Assembly: GCF_000378745.1 (NCBI RefSeq)
Contig: NZ_KB905268.1
Span: forward strand, 1-64,000
Direction of reading: 5' to 3'
DNA: 64,000 nucleotides
Source of the DNA: Prevotella amnii DSM 23384 = JCM 14753
GTDB lineage: Bacteria; Bacteroidota; Bacteroidia; Bacteroidales; Bacteroidaceae
The translations under genes and the position numbers were made by a program. Shown in pieces: positions 27,485 through 36,678 of the stretch (the first letter of the stretch is position 1; each line of letters starts with the position of its first letter). The notes below the pieces were generated by a model, which was not told where the DNA came from, did no database searches, and saw only the letters and a list, made by a program, of their open reading frames with translations.

Positions 27485-28741
27485 ATGACTATGGAAGGTA
27501 TTCAATTAAAAAACATAAGTAAAAACAACTTAGAACAATGCTTAAAATGTTCTATCTGTACAGCATATTGCCCTGTATCAGCTGTTGAACCTAAGTATCC
27601 TGGTCCTAAACATTCAGGTCCTGATGTAGAACGTTATCGCTTAAAGAACGAAAAATATTTTGAAGAGATACTCAAGCTGTGTCTTAACTGTAAAAGATGT
27701 GAAGTAGCTTGCCCACATAATGTACGAATTGCAGACATCATACAAAGTTCGCGTATTAAATATAGTAAAAAAACTCCTAAGTTGCGCGATGTAATGTTGG
27801 CAAATACTGACTTTGTCGGAACAATGTCGAACATGGTAGCACCACTTGTCAATTTTTCTTTATCCTTAAAACCAACAAAGATTATACTTCATAATGTCAT
27901 GGGAATAGACAAACACAGACAATTCCCTGCATATACTACTCAAAAATTTGAAACATGGTATAAGAAGTATGCTGCATCTAAACAAAATGATTATGATAAG
28001 CATGTCAGCTATTTTCATGGTTGCTATGTAAATTATAACTTCCCACAACTTGGAAAGGATCTTGTAAAAATCATGAATGCTTGTGGCTATGGTGTCCACT
28101 TGTTGGAAAAAGAAAAATGTTGCGGAGTAGCTTTAATAGCTAATGGACTATCAAAGCAAGCGCGCAGACAGGGAGAAATAAATATGGAAAGCATACGAAA
28201 ATCATACAAGAATGATAATCGTATAGTCCTTACAACAAGTTCTACTTGTACGTTTACCATGCGAGACGAATATAAACATCTTCTCAATATAGATAATGAT
28301 GATATACGCGAAGGCATAACTTTAGCTACTCGTTTCTTATATCGCCTTATAGAAGAGGGGAAAATAAAACTCGCTTTCCGCAAAGATTTCAAGATGCATG
28401 CTGCATATCATTCGGCTTGCCACATGGAACGTATGGGCTGGGTTATTTATAGTACAGAGCTTTTACGTATGATACCTGGGTTAAAACTCACTATACTCAA
28501 CTCTCAATGCTGTGGTATAGCAGGAACTTATGGCTTCAAAAAAGAAAACTATGCCAATTCTCAAGCAATAGGTAATGACCTTTTCAAGCAGATTAAGGAC
28601 GTTAATCCCGACTATGTTACTACAGATTGTGAAACTTGCAAATGGCAAATAGAAATGTCTTCAGGCTATAAGGTGCTTAATCCTATATCTATTATTGCAG
28701 ATGCTTTAGATGTAGAAAAAACTATAGAGCTAAATAAATAG
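27485..28741 (+). CDS. glpC: Anaerobic glycerol-3-phosphate dehydrogenase subunit C
   Basis: 418 residues. Two 4Fe-4S clusters are visible (CLKCSICTAYCPV and CLNCKRCEVACPH), then two CCG-type cysteine domains (KCCGVALIA and QCCGIAGTYGFKKE) that ligate further iron-sulfur centres or cofactors. GlpC passes electrons to the menaquinone pool and anchors GlpAB. Seven bases after glpB; a Met two codons in is an alternative start. Confidence 0.95.
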   Translation: MTMEGIQLKNISKNNLEQCLKCSICTAYCPVSAVEPKYPGPKHSGPDVERYRLKNEKYFEEILKLCLNCKRCEVACPHNVRIADIIQSSRIKYSKKTPKLRDVMLANTDFVGTMSNMVAPLVNFSLSLKPTKIILHNVMGIDKHRQFPAYTTQKFETWYKKYAASKQNDYDKHVSYFHGCYVNYNFPQLGKDLVKIMNACGYGVHLLEKEKCCGVALIANGLSKQARRQGEINMESIRKSYKNDNRIVLTTSSTCTFTMRDEYKHLLNIDNDDIREGITLATRFLYRLIEEGKIKLAFRKDFKMHAAYHSACHMERMGWVIYSTELLRMIPGLKLTILNSQCCGIAGTYGFKKENYANSQAIGNDLFKQIKDVNPDYVTTDCETCKWQIEMSSGYKVLNPISIIADALDVEKTIELNK

Positions 28742-28780
28742 AGAACGTTTTACTTGTTTTGTCTCTAATAATATTATCCA

Positions 28781-28826
28781 CCGTGTATTAATAGTTTTAT
28801 GCTATCATAATACACGGTTTTCTTTT
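28781..28826 (+). terminator. Terminator of glpABC
   Basis: CCGTGTATTA and TAATACACGG form a 10-bp stem with a 17-base loop, followed by TTTTCTTTT, 40 bp after glpC. Confidence 0.8.
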
Positions 28827-28896
28827 ATATCTATCCTTATATCGCACCATAAGAAAACGCATATACCTTATAACATAAAAACACTACAGCTAAATG

Positions 28897-29433
28897 TTAT
28901 TCAAACCTCGCCGCCCAGTTTTTAAAACGTATTATACCTTCTTCACCAAACTTAGAAAGACTCTTTATAGCCTGCTCATACGTTTTAGTAACATTAGGTT
29001 TGCTTTTTGAGAAAAACTTATCAGCATAACAAATAATTTCTTCTTCAACCGTTTCTGGTAAAAAGTCTTGCTTGGGAAGAGGCAAATTACAATCTATTAT
29101 CTGCTGCTTTGTTATACCTGCACCTGTATGTCGCTCACAAACTCGAGCATGTAACGGATAACCTTCTTTACGCAACAGGTCAGCTCCTAAACGCCCATGA
29201 CAAATATAAGGCTCACTTCCAAAGCAAAATATGCCTGGAGCATCGCAAAGAAAAATCCCTATGTCATGTAACATTGCCGCCTCTTTTATAAAGGCTCTGT
29301 TTACCTTTAATTCTGAATGAGAGTCTACTATAGCAAGAGCTTTATCTGCAACATCCATACTATGTTCTAACAAAAGATGTCTCAACTTATCATTATCAGA
29401 ATAATATTTATCTATTATAGCAATATAATCCAT
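28897..29433 (-). CDS. HD-domain phosphohydrolase
   Basis: 178 residues with HD-superfamily metal ligands: an early H in LLEHSMDVADKAL, the HD pair in AAMLHDIGIF, and further histidines in YICHGRLGADLLR and CERHTGAGIT. It resembles the small HDIG family (TIGR00295-like). Substrate unknown; likely a nucleotide or phosphate ester. Single gene. Confidence 0.8.
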   Translation of the reverse strand: MDYIAIIDKYYSDNDKLRHLLLEHSMDVADKALAIVDSHSELKVNRAFIKEAAMLHDIGIFLCDAPGIFCFGSEPYICHGRLGADLLRKEGYPLHARVCERHTGAGITKQQIIDCNLPLPKQDFLPETVEEEIICYADKFFSKSKPNVTKTYEQAIKSLSKFGEEGIIRFKNWAARFE

Positions 29434-29444
29434 TAATAAAATGA

Positions 29445-29496
29445 TTTTATAAAATAAAACAATCCATACGTAAGAAGTGTTCTATCGTATGGATTG
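29445..29496 (-). terminator. Terminator of the carboxyltransferase gene
   Basis: CAATCCATACG and CGTATGGATTG form an 11-bp stem; on the minus strand it is followed by TTTTATTTT. It lies 27 bp after the gene's stop. Confidence 0.8.
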
Positions 29497-29522
29497 CCAT
29501 TTTTATTTATTATAAAAAGTTA

Positions 29523-31301
29523 TCAATCTTCGTGCTCTCGCTCTATATAAGCAATAACATCTCCTTTATTTACCTTAGCTCCTTGCTTTGCATTAATCTC
29601 TACAAGTTTACCACCAAGAGCTGCTGGTACTGTAACTATCTCGCCCCAAGTAGCTACGATATAACAGAAGACATCTCCTTCCTTATATTCCTTACCTATA
29701 AATGGCTCTATAGCAGGTGCTGCCTCGCCATCTCCTTGGAACTCCCAGAACAATTGTCCCTTAACAGGAGCTACTAATGCATCGGCTTTAGCATGTTTGA
29801 AAGCAGTAGCCTCTTCTATGCTAACACTTGCGCCCAACTTTGCATCTTTAGCTTTTTGCAAGTCGGCAAGGAAATTTTTCTTTGCCTGACCACTCTTATA
29901 GTTACGATACTGCTCAGGGTGCATAGCAAGCTCAAATAGCTCTTCATCATCTTGTCCATAATCCCAACCATTCTCGTCCATCTCTTTTCGGAAATCGTCT
30001 AATGATAAAGGTATAAGGGTATGAGGGTCGGCTGTAGTAAATTCTAATCCTTTCTCTTTGGCTAAAGCTACTATCTCTGGAGCAATCTTGCCCGGTACCT
30101 TACCACTCTTACCTAATATCATTCCCCACATAGAATCGTCCATCATAACAAAGCGTCCTTTACCTTGCTCAAGCGTTAACAAATTCATTAAAGCTATATT
30201 CTTAGTATACTGTGAGAAAGGTGTTACCAATGGAGGATAACCTATACGAGGCCAAACATAAGCTACTTCATCAAAGAGCTTAATTAAAAGGTCGTCTGTA
30301 GAAAGCTCTGGCTCTCCTTTCTTTCTACGAAGATTATTTATAGTGGCATGAATACCACCTAAATCTGCCATCATAGAACCCATCATACCTCCGGGTAAGC
30401 CGCAGCCAAGAAGTAAAGAACTGGATATTTTGTTTTTAGGATTAATAAAATATCCCAACCATTCATCTATAAACTCTTGAGTCATAGCACGCGCCTTCAT
30501 ATAAGCGTCCATATTTATTTCTGGCACATCAAAGCCTGCATGCTTTAACATGCTTTGAACAGAAATAACATCAGGGTGTACCATACCCCATGACAAAGGC
30601 TCTATAGCAACATCAAGAATATCACAACCATTCTTTGCTACCTCAAGCATAGATGCCATAGAAAGACCCGGACCAGAGTGGCCATGATATTCTATAACAA
30701 TGTTAGGGTGCTTATCCTTTATGTTCTTAGTTAGCTGTCCTAATAAAGCTGGCTGTCCAATACCTGCCATATCCTTCAAGCATATCTCTTCTGCACCTGC
30801 AGCTATCAACTCTTCTGCAAGATTAGTGTAATAATCTATTGTATGGATAGGAGAAGTAGTAATACAAAGAGCTGCCTGTGGTATCATACCTGCTTCCTTA
30901 GCCCACTTTATTGAAGGTGCTATATTACGGATATCATTCAAACCATCAAATATTCGAGGAATATCTACACCCTGTGCTTTCTTTACACGATACATCATAG
31001 CACGAACATCATCAGGAACAGTGTACATACGTAAAGCATTTAATCCACGATCAAGCATATGTGTCTGAATACCTGCTTCATGAAGTATCTTTGTATAAGC
31101 ACGGACAGACTCGTTAGGATTCTCACCAGCCAGCAAATTAACTTGCTCAAAAGCTCCACCGTTTGTTTCCACACGTGCGAAACAACCCATTTCTATAAAC
31201 ACCGGAGCTATCTTTACTAACTGATCTTTGCGTGGCTGAAACTTTCCTGAGCTCTGCCACATATCTCTATAAATGAGACTAAATTTTATTTGTTTTGCCA
31301 T
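29523..31301 (-). CDS. Oxaloacetate decarboxylase / pyruvate carboxylase-type carboxyltransferase
   Basis: 592 residues. The N-terminal HMGL-like TIM barrel (about 5-290) has the metal/substrate motifs SLIYRDMWQS (in place of TLRDxHQS), the catalytic lysine in CLKDMAGIG and HxH in EYHGHSGPG; a conserved PYC_OADA-type domain follows (to about 470). The last 50 residues look like a biotinyl barrel (EGDVFCYIV...GGKLVEI...KGDVIAYIE) but where AMKM should be there is ATWGE (550-554), so no biotin lysine. A separate biotin carrier must then serve it. Decarboxylase versus carboxylase cannot be decided. Single gene. Confidence 0.85.
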   Translation of the reverse strand: MAKQIKFSLIYRDMWQSSGKFQPRKDQLVKIAPVFIEMGCFARVETNGGAFEQVNLLAGENPNESVRAYTKILHEAGIQTHMLDRGLNALRMYTVPDDVRAMMYRVKKAQGVDIPRIFDGLNDIRNIAPSIKWAKEAGMIPQAALCITTSPIHTIDYYTNLAEELIAAGAEEICLKDMAGIGQPALLGQLTKNIKDKHPNIVIEYHGHSGPGLSMASMLEVAKNGCDILDVAIEPLSWGMVHPDVISVQSMLKHAGFDVPEINMDAYMKARAMTQEFIDEWLGYFINPKNKISSSLLLGCGLPGGMMGSMMADLGGIHATINNLRRKKGEPELSTDDLLIKLFDEVAYVWPRIGYPPLVTPFSQYTKNIALMNLLTLEQGKGRFVMMDDSMWGMILGKSGKVPGKIAPEIVALAKEKGLEFTTADPHTLIPLSLDDFRKEMDENGWDYGQDDEELFELAMHPEQYRNYKSGQAKKNFLADLQKAKDAKLGASVSIEEATAFKHAKADALVAPVKGQLFWEFQGDGEAAPAIEPFIGKEYKEGDVFCYIVATWGEIVTVPAALGGKLVEINAKQGAKVNKGDVIAYIEREHED

Positions 31302-31356
31302 ATTTAATGCTATAATTTGCTAATGTATACCTCTTGCACATACGCAATAAGTAGTG

Positions 31357-31364
31357 CAAAAGTA
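31357..31364 (-). promoter_or_regulatory. Probable -7 box for the carboxyltransferase gene
   Basis: TACTTTTG on the minus strand, 56 bases upstream of the ATG, with a TTG about 18 bases further upstream. Confidence 0.5.
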
Positions 31365-31417
31365 GATAAAAAATACCAAAAACAAGTGCTAACGACCTAC
31401 TTTTTGCAATAATTGAC

Positions 31418-31425
31418 TATCTTTG
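31418..31425 (+). promoter_or_regulatory. Probable -7 box for the lipoprotein gene at 31449
   Basis: TATCTTTG followed by C, 24 bases before the ATG. No clear -33 element. Confidence 0.4.
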
Positions 31426-31448
31426 CAAATAGATTTTAACACACTAAT

Positions 31449-32267
31449 ATGAAGAATATATACATACTAATTATCACCTTACTTTGTGTAGTATCTTGCT
31501 ATAATAAAAAAGCTACATACGATTATGGAGCTATAAATAATAGCACGAAGCTAAAAGGCGACAAAACATTATATGGCTTAGCCTGTGATGGGTGTTCCGA
31601 TTCTATCGTTGTATTCCTGCCTAACGATGGTGGTAACCCCATTCGATTAAACATTGTCAACGCACGCAAGAACAATAAGGTGTTTGGAACACTTAATATA
31701 GGCGACGAAATAGCAATATTACTTAACCCACACAACAAAAAAGAAGCCATACTTGTTATAGACTTAGAACAAATGAAAGGCACATGGACTTTCCAAGTAA
31801 TACCCACTTTAAAGCCAAATCCCTTAAAAACAGAAAGCCAAATAATGGCAGAAATGAGCGACTCTCTAAAACAAGCACTCTTTATACCACGCGAATATGG
31901 ATTTACTCTAAAAAGTTTTAACCAAGCTTCACCCGTGGGATATGTTAAGAAAAATAACACTTTAGAGGACGAAAGCCCGGTAGAATATCCTAAAGTAACT
32001 GTATACACTTCATGGCACATTTATAACGGAAAGTTATACCTATATAAAGATACTATTGATAACCATGGGAAACGTATACCTAACGACTCCGTTGGGCATG
32101 ATGACGGTACAATGATATTTCTTTCAGCCGACTCGATGGCTGCTAAATTTGGGAAAAAAATAATGCAATATCATCGCAAAGCAAGTGCAATAGAAGCTAA
32201 TAAAAGAGCACAAGAAGCTCAAAAAACTATACCAATAACTGCTAATAAAAAAATAACAACTAAATAA
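31449..32267 (+). CDS. Putative lipoprotein, unknown function
   Basis: 272 residues with a lipoprotein signal peptide ending LLCVVSC (acylated Cys about 17). No domain is recognised. Residues about 40-130 have the look of a small beta-rich domain, and there is a pair of cysteines in LACDGCSDS. The C-terminal 50 residues are rich in Ala, Lys and Gln and probably helical. The next gene follows by 14 bp. Confidence 0.7.
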   Translation: MKNIYILIITLLCVVSCYNKKATYDYGAINNSTKLKGDKTLYGLACDGCSDSIVVFLPNDGGNPIRLNIVNARKNNKVFGTLNIGDEIAILLNPHNKKEAILVIDLEQMKGTWTFQVIPTLKPNPLKTESQIMAEMSDSLKQALFIPREYGFTLKSFNQASPVGYVKKNNTLEDESPVEYPKVTVYTSWHIYNGKLYLYKDTIDNHGKRIPNDSVGHDDGTMIFLSADSMAAKFGKKIMQYHRKASAIEANKRAQEAQKTIPITANKKITTK

Positions 32268-32281
32268 CACAAACCATAACA

Positions 32282-32734
32282 ATGAACAAACAAGACCTTA
32301 CAACCTATTCCATCTCATGCTATGCTAACAATAGCCAGTGCAAACACATTAACGACTGCATACATCAGCATGTTGCAAAACTTCGTAACCAAGACGCTAT
32401 AAACAACAAAATAGAGCTAACCGTGTCGCCATCATATCTTGCTCATGTACAAAAAGAGGGTGAATGCGAATATTATAACTCTAAGGAAGAACTACTTTTT
32501 GCAAAAGGTATGACACATATCTTTGACAAAGTGCCTATGGCTATATACCCTCAAATACGCAAAGCCGTCATATCTGTTTTTGAAAGTAAACGCGTCTTTT
32601 TCTACTATCGCAATGGCGAACGCCTTTTACACCCTACACAGCAAGCTGAAATTATTAATATCTTTAATAGTTATAAAATAACGCCACCTACCTTTGATGA
32701 GTATATTAAGTCTATCGACTGGGATAAAGCATAA
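32282..32734 (+). CDS. Conserved hypothetical protein (DUF6078-like)
   Basis: 150 residues, no signal peptide or membrane segment. The start SISCYANNSQCKHINDCIHQH has three cysteines spaced like a small metal site; the middle ELLFAKGMTHIFDKVP and the tail resemble a Bacteroidota-only family I recall as DUF6078. Function unknown. Co-directional with the lipoprotein gene, 14 bp apart. Confidence 0.6.
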   Translation: MNKQDLTTYSISCYANNSQCKHINDCIHQHVAKLRNQDAINNKIELTVSPSYLAHVQKEGECEYYNSKEELLFAKGMTHIFDKVPMAIYPQIRKAVISVFESKRVFFYYRNGERLLHPTQQAEIINIFNSYKITPPTFDEYIKSIDWDKA

Positions 32735-32780
32735 CTAAAAAACATTATCTAATCATAAATGTAACACACATACATAAGTA

Positions 32781-32846
32781 GTGTACATCACCTACACTAC
32801 TTGTGTATATCACCTACACCGACAGTGTACATCATCTACACTAACA
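32781..32846. repeat. Three tandem 22-bp palindromic units
   Basis: Three units of exactly 22 bp (32781-32802, 32803-32824, 32825-32846), each GTGTA-N7-TACAC followed by a 5-base spacer. Two helical turns per unit would place all palindromes on one DNA face. It lies about 105 bp upstream of the putative promoter of the 1007-residue receiver/PPDK_N gene and after the DUF6078-like gene. Confidence 0.8.
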
Positions 32847-32951
32847 TTATAAGAGCATTTTTGAATCTTAATTCCGAAAAGATATTACTTCGTTTTTAGC
32901 CCAATAAGTTTTATTATAAAATAACTATAAAATAAAACACAGTAAATTATC

Positions 32952-32980
32952 TTGCCTTTTAAAATTCTTTTGTAACTTCG
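32952..32980 (+). promoter_or_regulatory. Possible promoter of the receiver/PPDK_N gene
   Basis: TTG at 32952-32954, 18 bases, then TAACTTCG (one mismatch to TAnnTTTG) at 32973-32980, 30 bases before the ATG. Confidence 0.4.
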
Positions 32981-33009
32981 CAAAATAACTATATACACTT
33001 TTTATATGT

Positions 33010-36000
33010 ATGGAAAACGAGGGAAAACTAACTAACATACCACAATCATGGACTAAATTTATATTAAAAGATGCCAACTTTGTAGATCTTATGTTACGAC
33101 GAATAACTAACGTTCTCATTGTGGCAAATCCCTATGATGCCTTTATGTTAGAGGACGATGGACGCATAGAGGAAAAAATATATAATGAATATATGGAGTT
33201 GGGGTTACGCTATCCCCCTATGTTTACCCAAGTTTCTACGACAGAAGAAGCCGAAGACATACTTGCTTCCACACAGATAGACCTTGTTATATGTATGCCT
33301 GGCAATGCTGACAACGATGCCTTTACTATAGCACATGGTATAAAAGAAAAGTTTCCACAAATGCCCTGTGTGGTTCTTACACCTTTCTCCCATGGTATAA
33401 CACGCCGTATGAAAAACGAAGACCTAAGTATCTTCGACTATGTCTTCTGTTGGCTTGGAAACACTAATCTCATTCTCTCTATAATAAAGCTCATAGAAGA
33501 TAAAATGAATATTGAGCACGACATAGCACAAGCAGGGGTACAAATGCTGCTACTCGTAGAGGATAGCATACGTTATTACAGCTCTATCCTGCCCAATCTA
33601 TATAGCTATGTCTTAAAACAAAGCAAAAACTTTGCTACAGAAGCTCTTAACAGGCATGCAGCTACTATGCGTATGAGAGGACGCCCTAAAGTAGTTTTAG
33701 CACGTACATATAAAGAAGCCATAGAGATATATGAAAAATATAAAGAAAACTGCTTAGGAGTAATTAGCGATGTGCGTTTCCCTATGTCAACAATAGAAGA
33801 GTCGGAAATAGCCATGGCTGGATATACACTAAAAGAGAAAGATGAAGAAGCTGGATTTAAACTATTAGAAACTATCCGTGCTCAAGATGAATATCTACCT
33901 CTTATCATGGAAAGCACCGAAACAAGTAACCGTGAACGTGCAGAAAAAGAAGGATTTAATTTTGTAGACAAAAACTCTAAAATGCTTAGCGTAGACCTTC
34001 GCCACCTTATGGAAGAGCGTATGGGCTTTGGCGATTTTATCTTTCGAGACCCTAAGACACACAAAGAGATAATGCGCATTCATAACCTAAAAGAGCTACA
34101 AGACAATATCTTTACTATTCCTAACGACTCTATGCTTTATCATGTATCACGCAATCACATGAGCCGCTGGCTCTGTGCACGTGCTATATTTCCTGTAAGT
34201 AGCTTCTTAAAACACGTTACATGGCATGAGCTTAAAGATATTAATGCACATAGGCAGATTATCTTCGATGCTATAGTGCAATATAGACAAATGAAAAATA
34301 TTGGCGTTGTTGCAGAATTCGACCGTGTACGTTTCGACCGTTATGCACATTTTGCACGCATTGGCGACGGCTCTTTAGGAGGCAAAGGGCGTGGGCTGGC
34401 TTTCTTGGATAATGTCATTAAGCGACAAACCGACTTTAACAAGTATGACAATGTTAAAGTACAGATACCCAAAACAGTAGTTCTTTGCACTGATGTGTTC
34501 GATCAGTTCATGGAAAATAATAACCTATACGAGCTTGCTTTAAGCAATGCTAACGATGAAGAGATACTTAAAGCTTTCCTTAAAGCGCAATTACCCGACA
34601 GCTATCATGACGACTTTCTAACCTTTATAGATGCCACTCGCTCGCCTATAGCTATCAGGTCGTCCTCTCTTTTAGAAGATAGCCATTACCAACCTTTTGC
34701 AGGTGTTTATTCCACTTATATGATACCTTACTTAGGTAACCACGAACAGATGTTACACATGATGGCTGCCGCTATAAAAAGTGTATATGCTTCGGTATTT
34801 TATAAAGAGTCAAAAGCATATATGACTGCAACAAGCAATGTTATAGATCAGGAAAAAATGGCTGTCATTCTTCAAGAAGTAGTAGGAAAAACTTATGGCG
34901 ACCACTACTATCCTAACATCTCTGGGGTGCTGCGTAGCATTAATTATTACCCCGTTAATAACGAAAAAGCAGAAGAAGGTATAGCCTCGTTAGCTTTAGG
35001 GCTGGGTAAATATATTGTAGATGGAGGACAAACTCTGCGTGTATCACCCTATCACCCTAATCATATTATTCAGCTTTCACGCAACGACTTCGCTATGCGA
35101 GACACACAAAATTATTTCTATGCTATAGATATGACTCTCGCTGGCACTGACTTTAAGGTAGATGATGGCTTTAACATAAAAAAGTTTGATATACAAACAG
35201 CTATCGATGACAACTCTCTTAATTTCATAGCCTCTACTTATGACATAAACGATCGACGCATTCGCGACACACATATAGGTAAAGGTCCTAAAATTATTTC
35301 CTTTGCAGGCGTGTTACAATATGATGTTATACCATTACCCGAACTACTACGTATGTCGATGCGTTATGGTGAAGAAGCTATGCGTCGCCCCGTAGAAATA
35401 GAGTTTGCTTGTAATATTAACCCAGACCGCACAGCAGAATTCTATCTTTTACAAATACGACCAATAGTCGACTCTAAACAGATTTTAGATGAAGATATAG
35501 AACAAATACCTGATGAAAAATGTATCTTACGTAGCAACAACTCTTTAGGACATGGTATATCAAATGATGTTTACGATGTTGTTTATGTGAAATATGATGA
35601 TAAATATGATGCTCGCTACAACTCACAAATAGCTTTAGAAATAGAAAAAATTAACGACCAATTCCTTGCCAATGGCAAAAGCTATGTGCTTGTAGGGCCG
35701 GGACGCTGGGGAAGTAGCGAGCCATGGCTTGGAATACCTGTAAAATGGGCACATATATCTGCCGCACGAGTAATAGTGGAAGTAGCTCTGAAAAACTATA
35801 ATATAGACCCTAGTCAAGGTACACACTTCTTTCAAAACCTCACTTCTTTCGGAGTAGGATATTTCATGGTAGACACTAATAACCCTGAAGAAGGGAGCCT
35901 ATTCAATAAAAATATGCTCGATGCTATGCCTGCTATATATGAAACAGAGCATATTCGTCATATACGCTTTACACACCCATTAACAATAATGATGGATGGA

Positions 36001-36033
36001 AAGAAGCAAATAGGAGCTATTTTAAACAAATAA
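33010..36033 (+). CDS. Receiver-domain / PEP synthase ATP-binding (PPDK_N) hybrid protein
   Basis: 1007 residues. Residues about 33-165 resemble a receiver domain whose phospho-acceptor position is a Met (DLVICMPG, M96). Residues about 177-340 form a second receiver with the acidic pair E184-D185, phospho-acceptor D254 (VISDVRFP), T303 and K321, all canonical. From about 450 (GSLGGKGRGLAFLD) to 820 lies a PPDK_N ATP-grasp domain with AIRSSSLLEDSHYQPFAGV and LLQIRPIVD. The rest is unassigned (GPGRWGSSEPWLGIP). There is no phosphohistidine swivel domain and no PEP barrel, so it is not a complete PEP synthase. No histidine kinase is adjacent. Confidence 0.8.
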   Translation: MENEGKLTNIPQSWTKFILKDANFVDLMLRRITNVLIVANPYDAFMLEDDGRIEEKIYNEYMELGLRYPPMFTQVSTTEEAEDILASTQIDLVICMPGNADNDAFTIAHGIKEKFPQMPCVVLTPFSHGITRRMKNEDLSIFDYVFCWLGNTNLILSIIKLIEDKMNIEHDIAQAGVQMLLLVEDSIRYYSSILPNLYSYVLKQSKNFATEALNRHAATMRMRGRPKVVLARTYKEAIEIYEKYKENCLGVISDVRFPMSTIEESEIAMAGYTLKEKDEEAGFKLLETIRAQDEYLPLIMESTETSNRERAEKEGFNFVDKNSKMLSVDLRHLMEERMGFGDFIFRDPKTHKEIMRIHNLKELQDNIFTIPNDSMLYHVSRNHMSRWLCARAIFPVSSFLKHVTWHELKDINAHRQIIFDAIVQYRQMKNIGVVAEFDRVRFDRYAHFARIGDGSLGGKGRGLAFLDNVIKRQTDFNKYDNVKVQIPKTVVLCTDVFDQFMENNNLYELALSNANDEEILKAFLKAQLPDSYHDDFLTFIDATRSPIAIRSSSLLEDSHYQPFAGVYSTYMIPYLGNHEQMLHMMAAAIKSVYASVFYKESKAYMTATSNVIDQEKMAVILQEVVGKTYGDHYYPNISGVLRSINYYPVNNEKAEEGIASLALGLGKYIVDGGQTLRVSPYHPNHIIQLSRNDFAMRDTQNYFYAIDMTLAGTDFKVDDGFNIKKFDIQTAIDDNSLNFIASTYDINDRRIRDTHIGKGPKIISFAGVLQYDVIPLPELLRMSMRYGEEAMRRPVEIEFACNINPDRTAEFYLLQIRPIVDSKQILDEDIEQIPDEKCILRSNNSLGHGISNDVYDVVYVKYDDKYDARYNSQIALEIEKINDQFLANGKSYVLVGPGRWGSSEPWLGIPVKWAHISAARVIVEVALKNYNIDPSQGTHFFQNLTSFGVGYFMVDTNNPEEGSLFNKNMLDAMPAIYETEHIRHIRFTHPLTIMMDGKKQIGAILNK

Positions 36034-36071
36034 AAGAACAGTTTTCTTGCACGGTATAATTACTACTAAAA

Positions 36072-36125
36072 AGCCTTTCTTTATCATTCTAATACGCTAT
36101 AAAAAGAATCTTCTAAAGAAAGGCT
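36072..36125. terminator. Bidirectional terminator hairpin
   Basis: AGCCTTTCTTTA and TAAAGAAAGGCT form a 12-bp stem between the convergent receiver/PPDK_N gene and queF; the 30-base loop is long. Confidence 0.6.
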
Positions 36126-36162
36126 ACATCTTTATTAATAATTTTACTCTTTAAAAGATATG

Positions 36163-36621
36163 CTACATCTTATGATTCATAAACCTATATTCTGCTAATT
36201 TCTCATACTTTGTGCCTGGCTTACCATAATTAGCATATGGATATATACTTATACCGCCACGTGGAGTAAATATTCCTATTACCTCTATATACTTAGGACT
36301 CATCAGCTTTATAAGGTCTTTCATGATAATATTTACACAATCTTCATGAAAGTCGCCATGATTACGAAAACTAAACAAATAGAGCTTCAAGCTCTTACTT
36401 TCCACCATACGCACATCAGGAACATATGATATTCTTATTTCAGCAAAATCTGGTTGACCTGTAATAGGGCACAAGCTGGTAAACTCTGGACAATTAAACT
36501 GCACCCAATAATCATTACCTTGATGTTTATTCTCAAAAGACTCTAAAACCTCTGGAGCATAATCGCTCTTATATTCAGTTTTTTTACCTAATAACTGTAG
36601 TTTATCTTCTTCTCTATCCAT
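36163..36621 (-). CDS. queF: NADPH-dependent 7-cyano-7-deazaguanine reductase
   Basis: 152 residues, the short unimodular type. It reduces preQ0 to preQ1 in queuosine synthesis. The catalytic cysteine C51 lies in [13 protein letters not shown] with D58, and the QueF motif ESKSLKLY plus FRNHGDFHE (substrate-binding glutamate) follow. It is the second gene after the queuosine-precursor transporter, 57 bp apart, under a preQ1 riboswitch. Confidence 0.96.
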   Translation of the reverse strand: MDREEDKLQLLGKKTEYKSDYAPEVLESFENKHQGNDYWVQFNCPEFTSLCPITGQPDFAEIRISYVPDVRMVESKSLKLYLFSFRNHGDFHEDCVNIIMKDLIKLMSPKYIEVIGIFTPRGGISIYPYANYGKPGTKYEKLAEYRFMNHKM

Positions 36622-36636
36622 CTTTTAAAATATATA

Positions 36637-36661
36637 CCCAAGCATTTTTAATATGCTTGGG
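36637..36661. other. Hairpin between the transporter gene and queF
   Basis: CCCAAGCAT and ATGCTTGGG form a 9-bp stem with a 7-base loop in the 57-bp gap. There is no T run after it on the minus strand, so it may be a processing or stability element and not a terminator. Confidence 0.45.
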
Positions 36662-36678
36662 GGGAAAATTAGTTGTGT

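Noticed and set aside
32781..32846. CRISPR array
   Set aside because: Only three 22-bp units with 5-base variable parts, each a small palindrome; no cas genes. It is an operator-like tandem repeat.
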